Below, piece after piece: positions 15,263-21,804 of a stretch of 23,067 bases of DNA. Source of the stretch: JAHEME01 sp034435035 (GTDB lineage Bacteria > Chloroflexota > Anaerolineae > Aggregatilineales > UBA3940). Positions within the stretch are counted from its first letter, which is position 1. Each line of letters opens with the position of its first letter. The notes beneath the pieces were generated by a model that did not search any database, was not told the DNA's origin, and saw only the letters and a program-made list of their open reading frames with translations. The stretch is from assembly GCA_034435035.1 (NCBI GenBank), contig DAOTXW010000063.1, positions 1 through 23,067 on the forward strand, written 5' to 3'. Position numbers and translations under genes: made by a program.

Positions 15263-15837
15263 GGGGCGCCGCCTTCCAGCGTCAGCCGCATGATGGGCCG
15301 CGTCGGGGAGCGGCGGGCCGCCTCCACAAAGCCCGCCCGCCGGAAGGTGGAGACGAAGCCGGTGAACACGTACAGGTCGGGCGCGGCCTCGCGGCGCGGC
15401 TCGACCGGGTAGCCTTCGATCAGGCGCGCTCCGTGCCGGGCGGCGTGATCGACAGCCGCCTGCAGCAGGCGCAGCGCCAGCCCCGCCCGCCGGTAGCCCC
15501 TGGCCACGAAGAAGCACGTCACCGCCCACGCCGGCTGATCGTCCAGCGGCCTGAGCGTGGCAGAGCGCGCCAGCACCGGATACGCCTCGCGGGGCTGCAC
15601 GGCCACCCAGCCGACCGGGCGCCCGCCGTCGTAGGCCAGCAGGCCCGGCTCGGCCCCCTCCTCGACGATCTGCCGGAAGGCGCGGCGGTTGTCCTCGCCC
15701 TTATGCGCGTCAAACTCGGAGCGCTTCAGGCGCCACCACATGCACCAGCAGCCGCCCAGCGCGCCGCGCGGCCCGAACAGCGCTTCCAGGTCGGGCCAGC
15801 GGTCGGGGGTGAGGGGGTGGAAGGTGAAGCCGGACAA
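15259..15837 (-). CDS. GNAT-family N-acetyltransferase
   Basis: A 192-residue acetyltransferase-like protein. The N-terminus shows LFGPRGALGGCWCMWWRLKRSEF, typical of one GNAT subfamily. The acetyl-CoA-binding core is VTCFFVARGYRRAGLALRLLQ, containing the RxxGxA/G loop, followed by HGARLIEGYPVE and a YVFTGFVSTFRRAGFVEAARR end. Substrate unknown. The start codon is TTG (15837) with GGAGG six bases upstream; no in-frame ATG serves the conserved N-terminus. First gene of the GNAT-EamA-panC operon, ending in a 4-bp GTGA overlap with the permease gene. Confidence 0.88.
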   Translation of the reverse strand: MSGFTFHPLTPDRWPDLEALFGPRGALGGCWCMWWRLKRSEFDAHKGEDNRRAFRQIVEEGAEPGLLAYDGGRPVGWVAVQPREAYPVLARSATLRPLDDQPAWAVTCFFVARGYRRAGLALRLLQAAVDHAARHGARLIEGYPVEPRREAAPDLYVFTGFVSTFRRAGFVEAARRSPTRPIMRLTLEGGAP

Positions 15838-15838
15838 T

Positions 15839-15873
15839 GGGCGCCTCCGCGATCACGATGCGCCCCCAGTATA
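15839..15873 (-). promoter_or_regulatory. candidate -10 and RBS hairpin of the GNAT-EamA-panC operon
   Basis: On the minus strand TATACT (15873-15868) is a good -10 without a clear -35, giving a very short leader before TTG 15837. In that leader GGGCGC (15865-15860) can pair with GCGCCC (15844-15839), closing a loop that ends in the GGAGG ribosome site. Confidence 0.35.
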
Positions 15874-16083
15874 CAGCGGGGAGGGCCGGTACGGGTAGGG
15901 GCGCCGGAGTCGCTGGACGATCCACGGGGGCGGGCGCGCGCTGCTCCCCGGCGGGACAGCCGGGCTGCTGCGGTTTTCCTGGAACCTTCCGGCGGCCCGG
16001 TGCGTATAGATGATGCAGGTCGGGCGGCGGCAGGCCGCCCGGCGCGAGCGCACGAAAGATTATAACCTGATTCAAATCGTATT

Positions 16084-16093
16084 GAAGCGCTTC
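16084..16093. promoter_or_regulatory. palindrome GAAGCGCTTC, possible LacI-family operator
   Basis: A perfect 10-bp palindrome with a central CG in the AT-rich region about 90 bp before ATG 16178. The context TTGAAGCGCTTCCC resembles LacI/GalR/CcpA-type operators, which share a central CG and AA/TT flanks. No such regulator gene is in the window, so the assignment is tentative. Confidence 0.35.
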
Positions 16094-16177
16094 CCTTATT
16101 GCTTATGGGGGGCGACCCAACTACACTGAGCGTACCGACCAAGTATTCACCGCAGGCACGCGGCAGAGGGCGAAACC

Positions 16178-16558
16178 ATGGCACTTAACGACTCGCTGTA
16201 TCCGCTGTTCGGGGTGGCGCGGCTGCGCGCCCAGCACGGGCAGCGCTGGGCCGAGCTGGTGGATTACGTCAGCCGGCTGGAGGCGGTCGATCCGCACGTG
16301 ATGGCCTTCACGCTGACGGTGCGCCGGGTGCGCCGGGGCGCGGGCATCCTGGCGGCGGCCTGCAGCGACCCGTTCTGCGCGATGTGCGCGGCGGACGTGC
16401 TGGAGATGTTCCGGGGCAGCGAGGAAGACCTGCTGCGGCTGTACTATCGCCATCTGGATGAGGTCCGGCTGGGGGTGGGGAGCCTGCGGCAGCGCCGGGT
16501 GGCGGAGCCCGCGCCGATGTTCGGCGTGCCGGCGGCGGCGGTGGACCGCGTGGCCTGA
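16178..16558 (+). CDS. small protein of unknown function with a C-x4-C-x2-C cluster
   Basis: A 126-residue protein beginning MALNDSLYPLF, with an AGAGGG site upstream. It is mostly helical by eye and rich in Arg and Leu. Three cysteines lie close together, C62, C67 and C70 (ACSDPFCAMCAAD), and could bind a metal or form disulfides; there is no fourth nearby cysteine for a standard zinc ribbon. The C-terminus is Pro/Ala/Val-rich. No family recognised. It stands alone, divergent from the GNAT operon and convergent with the NmrA-like gene, and may be controlled by the palindrome at 16084. Confidence 0.75.
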   Translation: MALNDSLYPLFGVARLRAQHGQRWAELVDYVSRLEAVDPHVMAFTLTVRRVRRGAGILAAACSDPFCAMCAADVLEMFRGSEEDLLRLYYRHLDEVRLGVGSLRQRRVAEPAPMFGVPAAAVDRVA

Positions 16559-16587
16559 TCCGGGCCGGCCAGACTCATGACGAATGC

Positions 16588-16616
16588 GCGGCGGCTGCCC
16601 TGAGGGCGGCCGCTGC
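16588..16616. terminator. GC-rich hairpin between convergent genes
   Basis: A 13-bp stem with two G-T pairs and a TGA triloop, arms 16588-16600 and 16604-16616, between the stops of the genes at 16558 (+) and 16656 (-). It lacks a T tract, so it may be a weak, factor-assisted or bidirectional terminator. Confidence 0.4.
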
Positions 16617-16655
16617 TGATTCCGGGGGCGCGGCCGCTGAGGGGGCGCCTGCCCC

Positions 16656-17585
16656 TCACCGGAAGTGGCGGCCCACCTCCGAGGCGTAGCGGGCGCCGAT
16701 CAGGTCGGCGTGCGCCGCCAGCCAGTCGCTCAGCCGCGTCGTCCCCGTCGGCGGCCCGGCGGAGACCAGCAGGTTCGCCATCAGCCCGCGCACCTCGTCG
16801 CGGGTGAGCATCACGTCGCCTACCAGCATCCCCAGCCCCCGCGCCAGCCCCAGCGCGACCCCCGGCGGCAGGTGGAGGATCGCCGCCCGGCTGCCCACCG
16901 CCGCCCGCAGCCGATCGACCAGCTCGCGGAACGTGTAGACCTCCGGCCCCACCGCGTCGAACGTCTCATCCTCCGTCCGCTCGCCCGCCCCGGCCATCAG
17001 CCGCGCCATGTCCTCCACGGCGATCGGCTGGATGCCGTAGCGGCCGTCGCCGGGCACGGCGAAGACCGGCAGCCGCCGCAGCAGCCAGGCGATGTTGTTC
17101 AGCAGCACGTCCTCGGCGGCCGTCTCCCCGCCGAACAGCACCGCCGGCCGCACGATGGCGTGCGACAGCCCCGACTGGCGGATGAACGCCTCCAGCTGGC
17201 CCTTGCCGCGGTAGTACGGCAGATCGGACTCCGGGTCGGGGTTGGCGATGCTCACATGCACCAGCCGGCGCACGCCGGCCTCGCGGGCGGCCCGCACCAG
17301 CGTTTTCGTGTTCTCCACCGCGCCCTCGAAGGTTGTCTTTCCGTGGGCGAAGCGCACCCAGTAGGTGTTATACAGCACCCCGGCGCCCTGCAGGCTGCTC
17401 GCCAGCCCGGCGGGGTCGGCGAAGTCCAGCGGCGCGGCCTCGACGCGGCTGCCGAAGGGGTGGGGGCGATGCGGGTGGTTGGTCAGCGTGCGGACGCGGA
17501 TGCCGCGGGCCAGCAGCTCGCGGGTCAGGTAGCGGCCGGTGTAGCTGAAGGCGCCGGTGACGACGTGCAGGGGGGCGGCGGTCAT
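16656..17585 (-). CDS. NAD(P)-binding NmrA/SDR-a-type epimerase-reductase
   Basis: A 309-residue extended or atypical short-chain dehydrogenase family protein. The nucleotide-binding strand-turn is VVTGAFSYTGRYL (8-20), where the usual third glycine region reads FSYTG. Then come TLTNHPHRP, LDFADP, GVLYNTYWVRF, RRLVHVSIANP, a YxxxK in PYYRGKGQ, IVRPAVLFGGE and a final substrate-lobe helix region. Similar proteins act as NAD(P)H-dependent reductases, epimerases or quinone-oxidoreductase-associated (NDUFA9-like) proteins; the substrate cannot be read. ATG 17585 has an AGGAG site. An AT-rich promoter region lies directly upstream. Confidence 0.9.
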   Translation of the reverse strand: MTAAPLHVVTGAFSYTGRYLTRELLARGIRVRTLTNHPHRPHPFGSRVEAAPLDFADPAGLASSLQGAGVLYNTYWVRFAHGKTTFEGAVENTKTLVRAAREAGVRRLVHVSIANPDPESDLPYYRGKGQLEAFIRQSGLSHAIVRPAVLFGGETAAEDVLLNNIAWLLRRLPVFAVPGDGRYGIQPIAVEDMARLMAGAGERTEDETFDAVGPEVYTFRELVDRLRAAVGSRAAILHLPPGVALGLARGLGMLVGDVMLTRDEVRGLMANLLVSAGPPTGTTRLSDWLAAHADLIGARYASEVGRHFR

Positions 17586-17609
17586 GGCGGATCTCCTGGC
17601 GGTGACGAT

Positions 17610-17643
17610 TTGTAACTTTTATAACATATTGAAAGCATTGTAA
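17610..17643 (-). promoter_or_regulatory. AT-rich promoter region of the NmrA-like gene with two TTGTAA sites
   Basis: On the minus strand a -10-like TATAAA (17623-17618) lies 32 bp before the start codon, without a strong -35. On the plus strand TTGTAA occurs at 17610-17615 and 17638-17643, a direct repeat 28 bp apart that brackets the -10 and might be a regulator site. Confidence 0.35.
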
Positions 17644-17750
17644 GATAAAGTCGGCGGCCTGTCAAGGGGACGCCGGGGGGGAGAGACCCGCCCGTGAACC
17701 CCCCTCCCCGCCCTCGCTGCGCCCGGATGGGCCTCCCCCTCCCTCTGAAC

Positions 17751-17779
17751 TGGACGCCCGCGGGCCGGGTAAGTAAGAT
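17751..17779 (+). promoter_or_regulatory. candidate promoter of the TgpA-like gene
   Basis: TGGACG (17751-17756), a 17-bp spacer and TAAGAT (17774-17779). The predicted leader of about 80 nt contains a small hairpin (GGCAGG 17814-17819 with CCTGCC 17824-17829). Moderate match only. Confidence 0.35.
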
Positions 17780-17865
17780 CAAGGAGTCGCTATCGACGAC
17801 CGGATCGAGACAGGGCAGGGCTCCCTGCCTGAGCCTGCCACCCGTGCCCGAAAGGCCGCCTGCCT

Positions 17866-20241
17866 ATGACCGCCACCCGCATCACCCGCCCGGCCTCGCC
17901 CGCCGCCCGGCTGGCCGCCCATCTGGGGCTGCGTCCGCTGGGCGCGCGCCTGCTGGAGGACCTGCCCTCGCTGCTGCTGCTGGCGCTGCTGCTGCTGACG
18001 GCATCCAGCGCGGTCGCTGCCGCCGGCTGGACGGGCGGGCTGTGGCTGCTGCCCACGCTAGGCCTGCTGGCCCTGCTGACCGGCTACCTGCTGGCGATCT
18101 CGGTGTTCTCGGAGCTCAGCGTGCTGCTGGCCGGCGCGATCTACGGGCTGTTCGCCATCTGGATGATCCTGTCCGCCCGCTTTCTGGACGCCGGGCTGAC
18201 GCTGCGCCAGCGCTGGATCGAGCTGGGGACGCGCGTCGCGCTGTGGATCGAGCAGACAGCCAGCGGCGGCTTCAGCCGCGACAACCTGATGTTCATCCTG
18301 GCGCTGGCGCTGGTGGTGTGGATCCTGGGGTTCAACGCGGCGGCCAGCCTGTTCCGGTCGCGCCGGCTGTGGTACGCCGTCGTGCCCGCCGGGCTGGCGC
18401 TGCTGATCAACACCTACTACTACAGCGGGCCGGCCCGCATGGACCTGTTCCTGATCGCCTACCTGTTCTTCGCCTTCACGCTGGCGGTGCGGACGAACGC
18501 GGTCAACCGCGAACGGGTGTGGCGCGCCCGGCGCGTCGGCTTCACGCCCGGCACCTGCTTCGATCTGCTGCGGGCGGGCGTGATCGCCGGGGTGCTGGTG
18601 ATCGCGCTGGCCTGGTCGGCCCCGGCGGCCTCGGCCAGCAACCGGCTCGCCAGCGCCTGGGAACGCTCGATCAACCCGTGGAACCGCGTGCAGGATACAT
18701 TCCAGCGGCTGTTCGGCGGCGTGGAGGGCGGCAGCGCCACCACCGCCGACTACTACGGAGGCACCACGCTGACGCTGGGCGGCCCGGTTAACCTGTCCAA
18801 CGCCACGGTGATGATCGTCTACGCGCCGGAGGCGTACCGCTACTACTGGCGCTCCAAAGTCTTCGATACCTACAGCGGCGATGGCCGCTGGACGAGCGCC
18901 AGCGACGCCCGCCAGGCATCGGACTTCGGCATCCTGGGGGTGGAGGAAATCAGCGACTATGCGCTGCGGCGCACGGTGCAGCAGCGCTTCGAGATGGCGA
19001 TCCCGGCCTCCCGGCTGATCTACGCCGCGCCGCAGCCCGTCTCGTTCGCCTCCCTGCCCATCAACGTCGATGTGATCTACACCCAGCCCGGCTCGCAGGA
19101 GTACGTCTCGGTGATGGCCGTGCGCGCCCGGGACATGCTTGGCGCCGGCGACGACTACACCGCCACCTCGGCGATCAGCGTGGCCGACGAAGCCAGCCTG
19201 CGCGCCGCGGGGAGCCTCTACCCGGACTGGGTGACGGCCCGCTACCTGGCCCTGCCGGAGGCGATCACGCCGCGCACGCGCCAGCTGGCCGCCAGCATCG
19301 CCGCCGGCGCGGCCAACCCCTACGACGCCGCCCGCGCCATCGAGGGCTACCTGCGCGAGAACATGACCTACAACCAGGCCATCGCCGCCCCGCCGCCCGG
19401 CGTCGAGCCGGTCGATTACTTCCTGTTCGAGAGCCGCGAGGGCTACTGCAACTACTACGCCGGCGCTATGGTGGTGATGCTGCGTTCGCTGGGCATCCCG
19501 TCCCGGATCGCTACCGGCTTCGCGCAGGGGGAGCGCGATCCCAACCTGGGGGGCTACCGGGTGGCGGAGACCGACGCGCACGCCTGGGTGGAGGTCTACT
19601 TCCCCGGCTACGGCTGGATCGAGTTCGAGCCGACCTCGGCCATCGACCCGATCGCGCGGCCAGCGGAGCGCCCGCAGACGTTCGGCGGGCTGGCCGACCC
19701 GCGCGAACAGTCGCCGGATGGCGGGCAGCGCGATGAAGGGGACAACGCCCGCGAGCCGGACGGCGGGCTGGATTCCGCCGATCCGCCGGTCGATCGGGGC
19801 CTGCTGGGCCGGCTGCGGGCCTTCCGGGTGCCGGGGATCGTCTGGGGCGCCCTGGCCGCCGCCGGGGGCGCGGCGCTGGCGATCGTCGGGGCCTGGGTCT
19901 GGCAGGAGCAGCGCGGGCTGGCCGGGCTGAGCGGGGTTTCCCGCAGCTATGCCCGGCTGAATCTATTCGCGCCGTGGATCGGTGTGAACCTGCCGGACAG
20001 CGCGACGCCGTCCGAACGGGCCGAGCGGATCGGCTGGGCGCTGCCGCCCGCCGCGGAGGAGGTGGATCGCATCGCCGGGCTGTACATGCAGGAGCAGTAC
20101 GCGCCGCCGCGCCCGCTGGAAGCCATGGAGCGCGACCGGGCTAACAGCCTGGCGCAGGAAGCGTGGCAGCGGCTGCGGCCCCTGCTGGTGCGGGCGGCGG
20201 CGGCGCGGCGGCTGCGCCGGCTGCTGCCGGGCGGCCAGTGA
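17866..20241 (+). CDS. TgpA-like membrane transglutaminase-domain protein
   Basis: A 791-residue membrane protein. Residues about 30-265 hold several membrane segments, followed by a large extracytoplasmic region. The transglutaminase-like core has C528 (SREGYCNYYAGAMVVMLRSLGIPSR), H572 (ETDAHAWVEVYF) and E588 (GWIEFEPTS). These are spaced 44 and 16 residues apart, the same spacing as the Cys-His-Asp triad of Pseudomonas TgpA, but the third residue is Glu rather than Asp. After a Gly/Asp-rich linker comes one more membrane helix (about 657-680) and a cytoplasmic Arg-rich end of DUF4129 type. Such genes usually sit with MoxR ATPase and DUF58 genes; none is present here. AAAGG precedes the ATG. 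Role: probably processing of envelope proteins or peptides, by family. Confidence 0.93.
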   Translation: MTATRITRPASPAARLAAHLGLRPLGARLLEDLPSLLLLALLLLTASSAVAAAGWTGGLWLLPTLGLLALLTGYLLAISVFSELSVLLAGAIYGLFAIWMILSARFLDAGLTLRQRWIELGTRVALWIEQTASGGFSRDNLMFILALALVVWILGFNAAASLFRSRRLWYAVVPAGLALLINTYYYSGPARMDLFLIAYLFFAFTLAVRTNAVNRERVWRARRVGFTPGTCFDLLRAGVIAGVLVIALAWSAPAASASNRLASAWERSINPWNRVQDTFQRLFGGVEGGSATTADYYGGTTLTLGGPVNLSNATVMIVYAPEAYRYYWRSKVFDTYSGDGRWTSASDARQASDFGILGVEEISDYALRRTVQQRFEMAIPASRLIYAAPQPVSFASLPINVDVIYTQPGSQEYVSVMAVRARDMLGAGDDYTATSAISVADEASLRAAGSLYPDWVTARYLALPEAITPRTRQLAASIAAGAANPYDAARAIEGYLRENMTYNQAIAAPPPGVEPVDYFLFESREGYCNYYAGAMVVMLRSLGIPSRIATGFAQGERDPNLGGYRVAETDAHAWVEVYFPGYGWIEFEPTSAIDPIARPAERPQTFGGLADPREQSPDGGQRDEGDNAREPDGGLDSADPPVDRGLLGRLRAFRVPGIVWGALAAAGGAALAIVGAWVWQEQRGLAGLSGVSRSYARLNLFAPWIGVNLPDSATPSERAERIGWALPPAAEEVDRIAGLYMQEQYAPPRPLEAMERDRANSLAQEAWQRLRPLLVRAAAARRLRRLLPGGQ

Positions 20242-20289
20242 TTCCTCCGGCAGCCGGCGCGGAGGCTGCGGGGCGCGATCATCGGGCGC

Positions 20290-20445
20290 TGCATGCCCTG
20301 ACTCCCTGCACGCCCTGAACCAAACGGCGGCTCAGCGCCCCGCCGGGAATCCACGAGGGGGCTCGCCACGGTGACCCGGATCCGGGAAGCGCCTGTGCGT
20401 TTCCCGGACCCGGGCCGCCTGCCCCCTGCCCGCCTCAGCCCGGCG
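20290..20445. repeat. direct repeat copy R1 (truncated)
   Basis: Aligns with 20897-21115. Over 20292-20354 versus 20899-20961, 51 of 63 bases match without gaps (hand count). After 20368 it lacks about 65-70 bases present in R2, including the right half of the palindrome, and then matches again from about 20375 to 20445. In the minus orientation it keeps a GGGAG ribosome-like site and an ATG (20294-20292), but what follows is only the antisense of the TgpA-like gene end. Confidence 0.8.
20375..20414 (-). terminator. strong hairpin downstream of the zinc-ribbon gene
   Basis: Arms 20375-20388 and 20401-20414 form a 14-bp stem. Its single mismatch is A-C on the plus strand but a G-T wobble on the minus strand, which suggests it functions as minus-strand RNA. 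It lies 55 nt past the zinc-ribbon stop codon, without a T tract. An inner CGC/GCG pair extends it. Confidence 0.45.
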
Positions 20446-20469
20446 CCGGCGGGCAGGCTGCCGGGGGCC

Positions 20470-20901
20470 TCAGCAGAAGTCCCCATCCCTGAGGAACCAG
20501 TCGTTCTCGTCGAAGGCCGCTTCTTCCTCTTCGGTGAAGCGCACGACGCGCATGTCGGTGGGCCGCGAAACCGTGCGCAGCGGCACGCTGAACCAGGTGT
20601 TGATCACGTGGAAGTGCCCGCGCGAGCTTTCATCCTTGCGGATGAAGGCGATCCGCAGGGCCATCGGGCCGCGCAGCAGCCAGCTTTCCTCGCGCAGCCT
20701 GGCCCGCGCGGTCCTGCCCACCCGCTGCGCGTTCTTCGCGGTGGAGAGCGCGTAGGCCTGGGCTACGTGGTTCAACCAGCCTTCTTCGTAGAAGAGGCCG
20801 CAGTCCGGGCATTCGCCGCGCTGCTCGGCCCAGCGCTTTTCACCTTCCATGCGCCTGGAGCCGCACTGCGGGCAGTTCCCCACAAACCCTATCGTTGGCA
20901 T
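20470..20901 (-). CDS. zinc-ribbon protein of unknown function
   Basis: A 143-residue protein. The N-terminus is a zinc ribbon: C10-P-Q-C13-G and C31-P-D-C34-G, spaced CxxC-17-CxxC. A helical basic middle follows (LSTAKNAQRVGRTARARLREESW), then LRIAFIRKDESSRGHFHVINTWFSVPL, which looks like a small beta domain, and an acidic end (FTEEEEAAFDEND) closing in Cys143. No named family recognised. ATG 20901 is chosen because AAAGGAG lies 8 nt upstream; the frame extends to a TTG at 20961, but that part lies inside a palindromic repeat. Promoter and leader are described separately. Flanked by direct repeats R1 and R2. Confidence 0.82.
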   Translation of the reverse strand: MPTIGFVGNCPQCGSRRMEGEKRWAEQRGECPDCGLFYEEGWLNHVAQAYALSTAKNAQRVGRTARARLREESWLLRGPMALRIAFIRKDESSRGHFHVINTWFSVPLRTVSRPTDMRVVRFTEEEEAAFDENDWFLRDGDFC

Positions 20902-20903
20902 GG

Positions 20904-21017
20904 CCTGACTCCTTTCACGCCATAAACAAAACGGCGACTCAGCACCCTGGCAGGAATCCAAAAAGGACTTGCCAGTAAGTGCCTGAGTCGCCGCCGATAG
21001 GCGTGGAATGGGTCAGG
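20904..21017 (-). repeat. 114-nt long palindrome forming the leader of the zinc-ribbon gene
   Basis: Paired arms, outside to inside: CCTGAC 20904-20909 with GTCAGG 21012-21017; CACGCC 20916-20921 with GGCGTG 21000-21005; GGCGACTCAG 20933-20942 with CTGAGTCGCC 20983-20992; CTGGCA 20947-20952 with TGCCAG 20970-20975; TCC 20957-20959 with GGA 20965-20967 around an A5 loop. Centres agree within a few bases. On the minus strand the inner hairpin is followed by GTTTTGTTT, like a terminator, and the AAAGGAG ribosome site lies in the outer internal loop. Confidence 0.85.
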
Positions 21018-21040
21018 TCTCGCCGTTCATACCCTACAGG

Positions 21041-21069
21041 ATACTCCGGATTCGGGAAACGCGCAAGCG
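21041..21069 (-). promoter_or_regulatory. candidate promoter of the zinc-ribbon gene
   Basis: On the minus strand TTGCGC (21069-21064 approximately), a 17-bp spacer and TATCCT (about 21046-21041). RNA would start around 21030-21035 and run through the whole palindrome before reaching ATG 20901. It overlaps the hairpin after the DUF1684 stop, so it could instead be chance. Confidence 0.3.
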
Positions 21070-21084
21070 CTTCCCCGGGGGGAG
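21044..21084 (-). terminator. hairpin just after the DUF1684 stop
   Basis: Imperfect stem: CTCC/GGAG ends, an inner 7-bp stem CGGGGAA with TTTCCCG, and GCG/CGC at the loop. It begins 4 nt past the stop codon on the minus strand and corresponds to the hairpin at 20375-20414 in R1. No T tract. Confidence 0.4.
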
Positions 21085-21088
21085 CCGC

Positions 21089-21625
21089 CTACTCCTTGCC
21101 CGCCTCGGCCCAATCGCCCGCCGGGTTCTTCTCCCCGGCGCGGATGGGCACGCTCAGCCGGTTCTCCGGCGGCGGGATGGGACACGACCAGTACGGGTTG
21201 TAGGCGCAGTACGGGTTGTAGGCCAGGTTGAAGTCCACCCGCGCCCGGCGGCCCTGGAGCGGCTCGATCTCCAGATAGCGGCCGCCCTCGTAGGTCTCTT
21301 CTCCGCTGGTGGCATCCATGAACGGCAGGAAGTACCCCCCGCCGTGATGCGCCACATAGACCGTCAGGGCGGCGCTCTGCCCCTCCACCTCGAAGGTGAA
21401 GCGCCCCCAGCGGGTGTAGTCCTGCACGTCGCCGGTGCTGGTCTGCAGGCTGACCGTCTCCTGCTGCGCGAACGGCTCCAGCGTGACCTCCAGCCGCAGG
21501 TCGGGGTTATCCGGGTAGTAAGACAGCCCATCAAAGACTTCGCGCTGCGCCGGCAGCAGGGGCGAGGCGCGGTCCTGTTTGAAGAAGCGGTCCTTCATCT
21601 GGCGGTGCTGCTCCAGGCTGAGCAT
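21089..21625 (-). CDS. DUF1684 domain protein
   Basis: A 178-residue soluble protein of the DUF1684 family. Diagnostic phrases: DGLSYYPDNPDLRL in the N-terminal half, YTRWGRFTFEVEGQ, LPFMDATSGEETYEGGRYLEIE, and the C-terminal signature DFNLAYNPYCAYNPYWSCPIPPPENRL with C140 and C148, then VPIRAGEK. The family has no established function that I can cite; the conserved Cys/Tyr/Asn-rich end suggests a binding site. ATG 21625 has GGAG about 10 nt upstream and gives the usual family length; an upstream in-frame start at 21700 is less likely. The last eight codons lie in repeat R2. Confidence 0.92.
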   Translation of the reverse strand: MLSLEQHRQMKDRFFKQDRASPLLPAQREVFDGLSYYPDNPDLRLEVTLEPFAQQETVSLQTSTGDVQDYTRWGRFTFEVEGQSAALTVYVAHHGGGYFLPFMDATSGEETYEGGRYLEIEPLQGRRARVDFNLAYNPYCAYNPYWSCPIPPPENRLSVPIRAGEKNPAGDWAEAGKE

Positions 21626-21750
21626 GGCGCACTGGCTCCGGGGGTGCAGAGGGACAGAAAACCACGCTAGATTATGGCACACGCCGCGGGCCTGTTCCAC
21701 TGGTGAAGCGCGGCGGCCCCGCGCCGGGCTGCGCGCCTCGCGCCCGGCTG

Positions 21751-21759
21751 TGTTACAAT
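21751..21759 (+). promoter_or_regulatory. extended -10 promoter of the PhzF gene
   Basis: TGTTACAAT is an extended -10 (TGn plus TACAAT) 46 bp before GTG 21805. The -35 region is GC-rich and unremarkable, as is usual for extended -10 promoters. Confidence 0.5.
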
Positions 21760-21804
21760 AGGCGGAACCCGATCACTACCGATCCATAACCGGAGGGCAA
21801 CGGC

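Larger units (their letters stand above)
15838..16177. other. 340-bp divergent intergenic region
   Basis: No gene is evident. It contains the GNAT operon start signals (15839-15873), GC hairpins (CCCGGC near 15948 pairing with GCCGGG; GGGCGGC near 16022 pairing with GCCGCCC) without T tracts, an AT-rich patch at 16056-16106 that is likely the promoter region of the gene at 16178, and a 10-bp perfect palindrome at 16084-16093. Confidence 0.6.
20897..21115. repeat. direct repeat copy R2 (long copy)
   Basis: Full-length partner of R1. In minus orientation it runs from the last few codons of the DUF1684 gene through its 3' hairpin, the 114-nt palindrome and the ribosome site to the start codon of the zinc-ribbon gene. 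About 81% identical to R1 over the best 63 bases. Confidence 0.8.

Noticed and set aside
20292..20354. R1 read as coding (minus strand) because its frame matches the stretch before the zinc-ribbon start
   Set aside because: Differences between R1 and R2 concentrate at first and second codon positions, opposite to protein-coding constraint.
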